Assembly: GCA_011800155.1 (NCBI GenBank)
Contig: CM022370.1
Coordinates: forward strand, 3,348,001 to 3,412,000
DNA: 64,000 nt
Direction: 5' to 3'
Source: Flammulina velutipes
Lineage: Eukaryota; Basidiomycota; Agaricomycetes; Agaricales; Physalacriaceae
Position numbers and translations under genes: made by a program. Under the pieces are notes generated by a model. That model did no database searches and had not been told where the DNA came from. It worked only from the letters and a program-made list of their open reading frames with translations. Positions 1-10,028 of this stretch are shown here, in pieces; position 1 is the first letter of the stretch, and each line of letters begins with the position of its first letter.

Positions 1-189
1 AGTGCTAGTCAGAGCTCAACGACGCGAAAGACATTCTGGGACACACTCACATCAATTATCATTCCAAGAAACTCTTTCTCACCCCCGAAGACGCTACGAT
101 TCTCCTGTTCGCAGCATGCTGTTCGTCGTAGACACCTGAACAAAGCCCCTTGAGTCTTCGACGTCGCATCACATTAACTGTCTCTAACT

Positions 190-1096
190 GCGGACAATAT
201 TTCGTCCCTGCGACCATTCTCGCCAAATGGAATCGGCTCTACGCTGAAAATATGTCTGTGATGGCTGCTGCTAAAGACTGTAAGCCGATGGATCCCACTA
301 AGTACTCCTACCCCAACCCCTCCATCTGGCGTAACCCACCGCATTCACCTTATCTTGACCTTGCCTTGACAACTCCCGATTGTCACTCAAGTTCGACGCT
401 ATCACCCGCGGTGAGTGCAGGCGACCAGCATGTCCGTATCGGTCGCATTATCTCCTATGCCAACACTAAACACTACCACTTCCCAACACTACCACTTCAG
501 GTAAGGTCACAAGAACATCTACAAGTTCGTCTAATTTGACATAGGTTTCTAGCTCTCAGTAGCCACTTGTGGGCGTAGACGTTTCATCGGAACGCTCTTT
601 GAGTGAGAAGCGCGCTTGGTGCTTGGTGTAAGCCGTACTACGTTGTTGGGGATTAGGATCAGAGTAAGGTAAGAACGTTGGCGTACGCGAAATGTAGACC
701 TCGATTCTCGTCAGTAACAGTGGCGCCGGTTAGGAATAGGGCCACCATGCCCTCTGAACATGAAGGTCTCCTCTGTATATGTATCAACCTTACAAACATA
801 TAGCGCATCTAGAATAGTAAACACATCAAACCATCAATTGGACCAGTCAAACACAGGGTGCGGGCACAAGACAATAGTTGCCACCATCGAGGCTTCCAGT
901 CCCAAGCTCTCGGACCACTCGGGAATGTATACCAGCACATAGCTAATGAGTTATCTCAAATATTTTCTGACTTTGAGCTGATTTCATTGTCCGAGCTGCT
1001 TGGCTTTCTATTGATTTAAAGTGAGCACAGCCACTCATTTACGTGTGACAATGACAAGTACACGCTTACGCCATGTGCACGCTCGCTCGCGCTGTT
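190..1096 (+). pseudogene. Decayed left copy of an unknown duplicated gene
   Basis: Two separated blocks match the minus-strand sequence at 16742-17340. The first, around 195-270, encodes a VPATILAKWNRLY-like stretch; the second, 769-1096, is a near-identical DNA match. In the right copy these blocks are about 200 bases apart, here about 550, so an insertion here or a deletion there separates them. The reading frame is not continuous between the blocks, which is why I call it a remnant. I do not recognise the family; no catalytic motif is visible. The high identity of the second block suggests a recent duplication or local gene conversion. Confidence 0.45.
769..1096. repeat. Inverted repeat, left arm (~328 bp)
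   Basis: Read on the plus strand, this segment is almost identical to the reverse complement of 16742-17065, with only a handful of substitutions and small indels near the inner end. The arms point at each other across about 15.6 kb that contains a tyrosine recombinase, an XPG-like nuclease and a sacsin-like pseudogene. The match fades on both sides. The repeated DNA includes part of an unknown gene, so it is a segmental duplication and not a typical short transposon terminal repeat. Confidence 0.9.
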
Positions 1097-2283
1097 GATA
1101 TGATGCATGCTGATGGGCAATGCTCAAACTCGCGAACATGTCTCTTTCCTTATGTCCACATTCTCTAGTGAACAAATCTTTTCGGATGCCACTTGACTTG
1201 CCCGATTTCTATACAGTGAGGTTTTTACATTTTGCACTGTTAAACCACTCAATCGCGTTCCCTTTGGCAGACGTCTTGAATCGTTATGTTCGATTTCTAC
1301 GTTTTGACAAAAAAAAACTTTGGGGCATAGGAATCAGTATTGGGACCACGTCATTCCCACACACGCGACGACTTGAAGCTGATTTCTCGTCAGAGACTGA
1401 TGCCTGGGACGACAGCCCAGAAAGCGAGTGTTCAACAATTTGGTCCTTGAGCCTCTTAGAAGCTTATTCTCCATTTTTGGCAGTTATCGACGCAGTCCAA
1501 TGTGCCCTTGACATTGCCAGCTCTATCATTGTCCGTCGCGTCCAATTCATCCTGCGCGCGAAAGCGCCACCCCGACGATCCTGTCGTTATGGCTTTCGAT
1601 ACCCTCTCAATTTTCGATTTTACCGAGAGTATACACCAAGGATGGGTAAGAAGAAGGTCAATTCGTCACTTCAATTACTTAGAAGGGGACGAGGTGAGTT
1701 TCGTCATTCTTTTGACGAACTTTACCCTTTTCCCATATACAAGAGTTGCGCCTGCGTGACTCATAAATTCAACTACGGGAAGCGGCCCTCGCCAACACCT
1801 GTCAAGTACTTTGAAGGCACGATGCGCTACTCACTGTCATACAAGAAGATGGACTTGGACTTGGTATCATCCGTGTATGTCATGTCCCCGGGAACGTGTT
1901 TAATCGAGGCGAGATATTGACAAGTATTTCCAGGGTTTTTAGACAGATATGAATGGAAACAGACACTTTCGCTTCAACTCATACTGATCCTACTGGTTCG
2001 ATGAACACGCTTCCTCCGAAGCCTGGATAGTAAACCCCAGGACAGCCTTATCCACCGCGGCGGAACTAAAGGCCCGACTATCCTGACCTACGAAGCTTGT
2101 CTCAGCAATCACAGCTATGGTGGCTTTTCTTGAGAGCTATTGTAGGAGGTAAGAGAATATGAATATTCAACAGCACGATACTTGCGCTCTGATATCGGCT
2201 GAGCGCATGAGATCGGACATGCGATCGGTTATTTGAGTTGTCTCGAACATCCGCATTTTCATCCATAACCGTCACTATCGTTC
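1097..2283. other. No supported gene
   Basis: A 266-codon open frame (1120-1920) exists, but its composition looks random, its ends match no splice signals I trust, and I recognise no domain. It may be the 5' flank of the recombinase gene that starts at 2284. I see no tRNA, long repeat or other signal. Confidence 0.4.
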
Positions 2284-3920
2284 ATGCCGCCCGCTCAATC
2301 TCCCACTATTATCCCATCCTTTGCTCTTGATCCAGGCGATTTGGACTTGGCTGACGATCTGGCCGAGGAGGCAGAAACGATCCCTACCGACCAATCTTCT
2401 CAGGAGACAATTCACCCCTCCAAAAAACGTTCCAGAGAGGATGAAAATCAATCCGTCGTGAATATCCTCGAAGCCGCCTCTCAAGCGGTTCAGATAAAAA
2501 CCAAGCTCGCCTATAAGGGGTATGCATTTTCTGACGCACAGCTCAATATTGCTGACCCCTTTCCCCAGGCTCATGAAATCCTTCAATGCATTTTGCGTCG
2601 AGCAAGGCTATATTCATGCAGGAACCGACATCTTTTTGCAGAAAGCGCTAAATCCTCAAACCGACCTTTGGATCATTGGTTGGTTGATGAAGCAGTAAGC
2701 CCTTCTGTCCATATCATAGCTACTAGTGTGTTGACGCATCATACTCAGCTGCGATATTACGGACATGTGGAAAAAGCCACGAAAAGATCAGCCAGGCTCC
2801 TGGTCTCATGCCATGAAGATGCGCTCCGCAATGACCAGAGGTTTTGGCATTAATGGGGGTCGTGGCAGGACAGCTTGGAATGGCACGACTGGGGAAGGTA
2901 ACCCATCACTTTCATTGGTATTGGCTCAGTATTGCCGGGGTCTTCATCGTCGAAAGGTACATCAATGGTATCCAGTCCGTTCAAGTCCACTCATGGAATG
3001 TGTAGGTTCAGCATTACGGCGAAACACCAACCAGTGCTCGAGCTATAACCGCGGTAAGCTAGTGCACTATTGCTGATATGACTCTCAATATCTTCCAGGC
3101 TATGATCGAACATATGTTTCGTCATAACAAACATGCTCAGTCCGTTCCATCATCTGATGACTGGTGTGGCACGAGCCTCAGAATCTGCCTGCATGCAATA
3201 TACACTCTAGCATTTGTTTGCTTGCTGCGTGTGGACGAGGTGCTAAAGATTCAAACTCACGATATATCATGGGAAATTGACGAGGATGGTACACCATTTG
3301 TGACCTTGATGCTGCCCTTTCGTAAGACACATCAATTCGGAGGTTCGTCTACGTCTTCTTTCCTTTGAAGAGTATTGAACAGCCTTGCAGATATCAAACC
3401 TTTTATAATTCGAAAGTTCCCTGCGTCGATGGCTTACCTCTGCCCCGTGCGAGCTCTCTCTACCTGGATATCACATTCGCAAGTCAAGCAAGGGTATGTA
3501 TTCCGCAAGATGAACACAGCTCACGAGCCAATCATCATGAAAAATGAGCCCATGGTACGACATAGCCGTCCTCCAGTCCATTGACACCCACTTATTACTG
3601 GAGTATGCCAGACCCCGGAATTCTTTCTTCAGAACCTCCGTAACAACCTCATGGACATAGACATAGATGATGTCTATTCATACGGCACTCACTCTTTCCG
3701 AAGGGGTGGATGTCAGTGGTTATCAGTCGACCTTCGTTGGCCTCTTCGACAAATATGTGAATGGGGAGGATGGTCTATGGACTTTTCACATCTGACGATC
3801 GTGAAATATCTCATCTCGTGGAACGATGACGCGATGCTCCTTCGAAAGGACTTTTTCAATTTTGAGAGGCCCCCGGCTATCAAATGCTTCACATGTAATC
3901 GCTCTTGTCATTGTGCTTGA
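2284..3920 (+). CDS. Tyrosine recombinase (integrase-like), copy 1
   Basis: Reconstructed as seven exons: 2284-2519, 2569-2694, 2749-2956, 3006-3053, 3099-3342, 3391-3554, 3612-3920 (1335 nt, 444 residues), all with GT-AG introns of about 45-57 bp. The N-terminus is acidic with a basic KKRSRED stretch that could be a nuclear localisation signal. The middle is a core-binding-like helical part. The catalytic half shows the first Arg in LLRVDEVLKIQ, a candidate Lys in FRKTHQ, the H-x-x-R box HSFRRGG, a GGW box, and the candidate nucleophile Tyr in VKYLISW. It ends in a Cys/His-rich tail (CFTCNRSCHC). Known tyrosine recombinases cut and rejoin DNA through that Tyr. It is homologous to the gene at 23758-25426 with identical intron positions. 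It probably belongs to a Crypton-like or unclassified fungal recombinase family; which one I cannot tell without a phylogeny. No frameshift was found, so it could be functional. Confidence 0.8.
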
Positions 3921-5171
3921 TTATGGACCACTACTTTTCAGTTTCACAGATATCTATTATTGTTGTAACTACGTCCAGAGAATTTACTACATTGATCTAA
4001 ACTCAAGTTACATCGCCCTGGAGGAGATCTGAAGTACGAGTGAAGATCTAGCTTGAGCGACATTCCAAATCACTAGGATGATGGTGATGATGAATTAAGG
4101 TTCGCCGCGTCGATTCATCTGTAACGTAGAACGATACTTAGCACGTTCCAGTCGCAGATCACGGAGCTGAATGAATCAGTGGGGGTGGGGCCGACAGGCG
4201 GTGGGGTAACAAACCGATGAAAGAAAGCAACGATAGTACAATCATGATGACTACGAGTACCTCACTCATTTCTGTATATCATCGTCGGGATCCTTGACAG
4301 GTGAAAGGTAAGTATCAAGATGGTAACAAAACCCGGTAATGAGGTTCCAAGACGATACTTACCGGTATCTTTACAGTACTTTCCATCTCAAATAAGATGA
4401 AGATGATCAAACACAATCATACATCCTGAGGACAATGAGCGCAAGACTGGCAAGAACTACAAATGTACTTGTTGGGGAATGATGTCTGTGCTCGTGGCAG
4501 TCGTGCGTGCGTGAGGACGCGACGTGTCACACTCGTGATGTTGTGTCACTCTTTTTCGTATTGACCATCGCTTGCACGCACTGTCAGGTAAATCCTCTTC
4601 ATGTCACTGCAATATCCAACTGATAATGAACAAAAGCCCGACTTCCAATTTGTCAACACCATCCTAATGGATGGCTAGTCGGTATGCCGACTTGGCCAAT
4701 TGTGCGGTGTTTCTTTTCTGAAAATCAGTTTATCAAACAATTGCTACTGGGGACGGGACGAAGGATTACTCCGCATCACTGGTAGAGATGGAGGGATAAG
4801 CCAGGTGGCGGGAAAGAGGGCATGTCAGTGGCCATCTTCATATATTGGTGGGTTTTTTCCATCAACAAGGCTATGAGTTGTGCTTAGACTCTAATACAGT
4901 ATAATGTGCCATTGTATTTGGAATTCTAGATGCAGAGATATCCCCAGCCAATTCTAATGTCTGTGAGCGTACCTAGCTAGCCACTACGCGCGTGCCTTGC
5001 CTGCCGGCGCCAATAGTGGGACAACTTCTGGATTACAAGCGCGCGCTAAAGGCTACAAGAGCTACTGAGCGTGAGCTACAGTAGGAGGTGACTTTATTAC
5101 TGCGCCACGTGTATGTGTCTAGACCCTTGGAGCCGATCGACTTTTAGAGACATTGCTCTTGCTCTGCTACC
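3921..5171. other. Intergenic, no gene seen
   Basis: About 1.25 kb between the recombinase and the nuclease gene. Only short open frames occur. The sequence is moderately AT-rich with no repeat match found by eye elsewhere in the window. If the recombinase is part of a mobile element, a terminus could lie here, but I saw no clear terminal or target repeat. Confidence 0.5.
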
Positions 5172-6972
5172 ATGGGCGTCAACTATCTTCATTCGGTATG
5201 CTCCATCCTTATGTTCCTAGTGCGAGTCAATAATCCCTCTACTAGCTTTTGGCATCTACTGCGAAGACAGCTTCACTCCATGAGACATGCGCATCGGAAT
5301 GCTCTCAGAACAATCGACACGAAAGGGGTGTAGGATTGGTTGGGATAGATGTATCGTATGTCGATGTTCATCAGCCTACTCGTTAGATTGCTCACCTTAT
5401 TTTACAGGCATATGATGGAGAGCATCTCACGGTCACCGAACCAGTATCATCAGCAAAAGGGTCTCGGTGCCGAATTAAAGGAGGTCTTTCGACGACTCGG
5501 TGGAATGCTCAACTTCAGTGTTGTCCCAATATTTGTCTTCGATGGTGACAAACGGCCGAGCATCAAAAGGAACACTCGTGTTATCAAGAAGGCCCACTGG
5601 ATGGTCGAACCAATCAGGGAACTCATTGATGCGTTTGGTTTTTATCATCATCAGGTATACTTTGGTGGGAGCTTCCTGGACGATAGCTGACTGTCTACAG
5701 GCACCTGGCGAAGCAGAAGCGGAACTCGCAATGATGAGTCGCCTTCACCTCCTTGACCTGGTCATTACTGAGGACAGTGATACCATGGTTTTTGGCGCTC
5801 AGTGTGTCGCCCGAAAGTATGTACCCATCTCCATGAATTCTGTCAATATATTGATGATATGCTAGTTTTGACTGGAAGGCCAAAACACCGTCAATCTCAG
5901 TCTATTCCCGTGACACTATTACACAGACACTAGGAATCACGCGCGGTGGCCTAATCCTATTTGCGCTGGTAGCAGGTGGGGATTATGATAAGGTGACGAG
6001 ACGGCTCAAACTTGGCTCGCAATCTAACACTCTTTCAGACTGGTCTCATTGGGTGCGGATCGAGCGTTGCTGGTGGTCTAGCTCGAACCAGCTTAGGTGA
6101 TGAACTTCTTGAAGCCTTCTATGAGATGTCCCGAGACGACTTTGACAAGTTTGCTCACGACTGGCGTCACCGTCTAGCTTCAGAGCTTCGCACAAATACT
6201 GCTGGCCATCTTCCACACCTGTGCGGGAAAATTGCAGATGATATCCCCTTGACCTTTCCGTCATACAACACACTTTCCCTATACGCTTCACCACTGGTTT
6301 CGTCGACTGTCGAAGATATCTGGAAACCTCGATCGCCTGATGTTTCAAGGCTCTTAGAGCTCTGCAACAAATACTTTGGAAACTCAGTTGGATCTCTATA
6401 TCGAATCCACCTGATTCCTGGTCTCTTCTTCAAGATCATTCAACTCCAGGTATGTTCTGTTTCTTGCGCCTTTCGTGTTGCAGTACTTAGCTTTGTTCTA
6501 GATGTCAAAGACGGATTTGTATAATGCAGGCATTGACGAGGATGATATACTTGCCATTGTAGGCGACGTGCAAGACTCGGCTGCATCTCCTGACTTCAAC
6601 ATCTCACAAGTTCAAGTCCGGACAGACGGCCTATTCCTGCGTCATCCGTCGATGAAGGAAGATGACGGAAAGCGACATCGGTACCGTGTCGCTGTCCCTC
6701 AATTGATGCTCGCCAGTTTTTTTCCCGACAAAGCTGCCAAGAGTCACCAAACCAAAACTGCCTACATCCCAGTACTCCCCATTCTTAGGACGCTGACGAC
6801 GGCCAGATCAAGCTCATCTAATGATGCTCAGTCTGCCACGTCAGCTATGACGGAGGAGGATCTTGATATACAGAGTAGTGATGATGGTGCCACCTCTGTC
6901 ATTTCTATATCTGACGATGAGAGGGAGGACAATAGTATAGTTATTGACTTGACTCTATCGGATTCTGACTAG
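5172..6972 (+). CDS. XPG/Rad2-family nuclease, GEN1-like, with C-terminal SIM-like motifs
   Basis: Seven exons (5172-5195, 5246-5355, 5408-5654, 5701-5816, 5866-5992, 6039-6449, 6502-6972) give 501 residues in one frame. It begins MGVNYLHS, as XPG-family proteins begin MG(V/I), then GIDVS (first catalytic Asp), FVFDGDKRP (XPG-N), APGEAEAELA with the paired Glu of the XPG-I domain, TEDSDTMVFGA with metal-binding Asp, and AGGDYDKTGLIGCG, the helix-hairpin-helix entry. The family cleaves flaps or Holliday junctions in DNA repair and recombination. The order and GLIGCG motif resemble GEN1/Yen1, a family that is multi-copy in many mushrooms. The last ~50 residues are acidic with VISISDDE and VIDLTLSDSD, typical of SUMO-interacting motifs. 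It is intact although surrounded by pseudogenes. Confidence 0.85.
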
Positions 6973-7336
6973 CTACTACGCTTCTCTAAGTATCTTTCGT
7001 ACGGCACCTGTATGGCTGATCCCTATGCATCTGTATTAACGAATTCCTATAGATTAAAGGCTCAAAAAGTTCGTGTAGAGTTATATGTTGTAGGTATCAT
7101 TGTTGGAATTGTGCGCCTACAAGCTCCTGTAAGGTACTGCAACTTTCCTCGCAAGGTACGATATCCTGTTCAATATGCCCGTGTGCCAATACCCTGGACA
7201 CAGCTAGAGGACCAGATCCTGCCTCCCAGGAGCCCCAGGACCCAGGTCTCGAACCGCGATTCCAATTTTTCATACGTCGCTCTTCACGTAATAAGGCTCG
7301 TCAAGCGCGCGTCGGATGGAGCTGAAGAAACGACTT
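6973..7336. other. Intergenic, no gene seen
   Basis: A short spacer between the nuclease stop codon and the 3' end of a minus-strand pseudogene. The two loci converge here. Only short unrecognised frames occur. Confidence 0.4.
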
Positions 7337-8410
7337 CTACGAATTTTTTGTCGTTCTGGATGTGGATGGTGCAGCGACGACCGTGTGAGTGTCCAACAAT
7401 GGTTTGTTGCCAGCCAGACGTTCAACGAGTGCCTTTAGACATTGGATGGCTTTCGATAGGTGCTGCTCGGGTGTGGGATCGTAGAAAACCGCATCACCAT
7501 TGGTCGATTTGACAACACCTTCAGTCTGAGTGAGCCTCTTTTCAGACATGTCGATGAGGGTAGAAATGGACTTGTTGTAATCAGAATCGTTTTGAACACG
7601 TTCTTAAAACTTGATAAAGAGTCAGACATGAAAAATGATGTTGAACAAGATAGTACACTGACCTTGTCAAAAGCGGCTTGGATTTTGGACGACATGTTGC
7701 TAACAATTTCTTTCGCCTTTGCAGACCTATTGGCATGTGCCTATCGCAGTGACACCGGCTCGTTAAAGCTATTCATACCATGTTCAAACTGAACCGTGAC
7801 GCCCTCTTCTTCCTTCAAGCTCTCCTTGTTGTGCCCAACAGTGTCGCACTTGCCCTGTCTCACCTCATACTCGGTCCCCGAAGACTTGGCTTTGTCCTGG
7901 AAGCTTGCTCCTCGAGAAGCTCGGCCGCATCGGAGAGGGAGAGTGACAATCGAGGGAAAGAAGAAAAGTCAGAGAAGAGAGCTCTGAGCATTCGGCAGTT
8001 AAGCTGGACCAAACGATCTGGACGAGGCCACGAAGAACTTTTTGGATGGCTTTGACGTCGTTGCTGGCTTCATCGATGTCCGTGGGAGCATCAGGAGCGG
8101 AGACGTCGAATTAGCAGAGATGTTGCCTTCGGAGAGGTGCCAGAATGCATCCTGGAGAATATCGTCTCCTAAGGTGGGGTCAATTAAAGCAAAGACAAGG
8201 GTAGAGAAGCAGATATGCCGTTCTTGTTGTTGCTCAAAGTCTTGTACGCATCCAAGATCTCGCTCACCCGCTTCACGAGTTCTTGACGCTGCTGGCTGAG
8301 CTTTCCACCAGTGGCTGCTTCGGTGGCAGATTTAGCCTGCGCCAGTCCATGCGATTGGAATTGATTGATCTGGGTTTGAGAGCGGCGAGAATGGTGGTAA
8401 TGTTGTCCAT
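7337..8410 (-). pseudogene. Decayed gene for an unknown helical protein
   Basis: On the minus strand, protein-like segments follow one another but jump frame. Starting at the ATG at 8410 there is MDNITTIL, then in another frame SQTQINQFQSHGLAQAKSA and LSQQRQELVKRVSEIL, then LIDPTLGDDILQDAFWHLSE, then DIDEASNDVKAIQKVLRGL, and finally (7337-7630) NDSDYNKSISTLIDMSEKR and a short C-terminus. The pieces are rich in Gln, Lys, Leu and Ala and look alpha-helical or coiled. At least three frame changes are not explained by GT-AG introns, so I call it a pseudogene. I do not recognise the family. Confidence 0.45.
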
Positions 8411-10028
8411 GAGCGCATTACATCGGTAATGCTGTCTTTATGGAACCATTGGTGCAGATTCAGACAGTCTCAACTGATCATGGACGATGCGTCGAATAAT
8501 GTGTTCGATTCGGTGGCTGTGCTACGATTTCTTGTAGTCTGAAAACTCGTCAGTCAGTAGAATCGCCACAAGCCTACACGTTCACACTGCAAGTTTACCA
8601 GAGTTAAAAACTATCGTGATATGTCGACGTTTTAGCATTAGGATGGTGCCTAAGGAGCGCCATGTGTTAGTCTAAACAAGGCTTCGCTTCTAATGCCAAA
8701 TTACCTAGAGAGTAGTGGTTATTGATCAGTAATGACTATTTCGACCGACGCCAATGGGCTGATAGTAGGAGACCGTCGTCAATGGATCTTCATGACGCTC
8801 CTTAGTTCGCCGACTCCCAACCCCGTACGAAGTCTCGACAGCAGAGTACTATCTGAATTTGGGTAGATTATCATTGAGGATATAGATGACACAGTGTCCA
8901 GGCGTACCTTGAGTTCTAGAGAGAATATACTCTATCTGAAGGTCTCCCACGACGTCTACATCTTGCTTCAAAGTGACGAAGCAGCATAAAGAGTGACTTT
9001 TGCTTTGGCCTGCCCGCATCATCTCGCATTACTGCATATGTTCTTTGAATTTGCCACCAAAAGAACCCGAACGAAGGTCGCCAAAAGGACATGTGCGTGA
9101 AGGGAGGAGCCTCATCACTCAGAATACCAGCCGCGCGCACCCCCAATTCTGTGAAGGCTGGCGGTTACGATCTTTGTAGGGTGGCAGGAGTCGACACACA
9201 TGATTAATAAAGCCAGACGAGAGAGAATGGTTCGACGCGAGAGGGACGAAGCTTCATGATAATTCGAAGCTATGGCTGATTATGAGAACAGGGAAATGAC
9301 ACTGGGTATGAACCCTACCTTGCGTTGAGTCTGATACAAGCTGGAGAAAATGTAGAGTTCAGGTGTAAGGATTTCTTCATAAGTAGCATCAAATGCTCGC
9401 GCTGTTACAAACGGTCAGTAATAGTAACAAGTGGTACATGTATGTAGATCCAAACCTGCGTTCTGAAGTTGGGGCTGTCGATAAGCATCGCCGTTTGTGA
9501 ACGCCAGCACTATTATTGTACGACTAAGGACAGCTATATCCACGTAGGACCGAAGAATTTTCCAGGATGACGATGAATTTTGACAAGTATGGTGAACGTC
9601 GTTACAGAGAAATGCTGAAAGTGAAAACAAGTCAAGGATGCTATATACATCAGTAATTGATCGGCCCCGCCATTTCTCTTACCATCACCTTCGACATACT
9701 CGCGCGTCAAGCTTCTGGACTTTCGCCTAGTCTAAGCTCTGATATGAATCACCAGGGAGTTAAGCAACACGAGACAGTCAACATGCTGTCCTCCCAAACG
9801 CCATCCGGCCCATTTCGTCTGATACACATCATTTAATCATGCATTACAGTCCTCGTTCGTTGCAAAGTCTGTTGCTCTTCTTTCTGCTTATTGACCCAAT
9901 AGGTTTCCCTATGGCAGAGCTAAGAAGACGGAATAACAAGAACTGCCAGACGTGTCGCGTCGCACGACATCCATCACATATAAAGCATTAATTGCCCATG
10001 AAGGCTCCACCATATCTTGTTCACGACC
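8411..10028. other. Gene-poor stretch, only weak minus-strand ORFs
   Basis: About 1.6 kb. Two short minus-strand frames stand out, 8916-9146 (76 codons) and 9415-9630 (71 codons), but neither has recognisable domains or a convincing partner exon. No long repeat was spotted. The right end may include the decayed promoter of the sacsin-like pseudogene. Confidence 0.4.

Noticed and set aside
1120..1920. 266-codon open frame as a gene
   Set aside because: Long but without recognisable domain, splice partners or coding-like composition; likely chance.
2284..2853. Single-exon reading of recombinase copy 1
   Set aside because: The unspliced frame leaves the homologous path after 2519. Splicing 2520-2568 restores a segment aligning with copy 2 (FCVEQGYIHAG against FCHAKGWCPVN).
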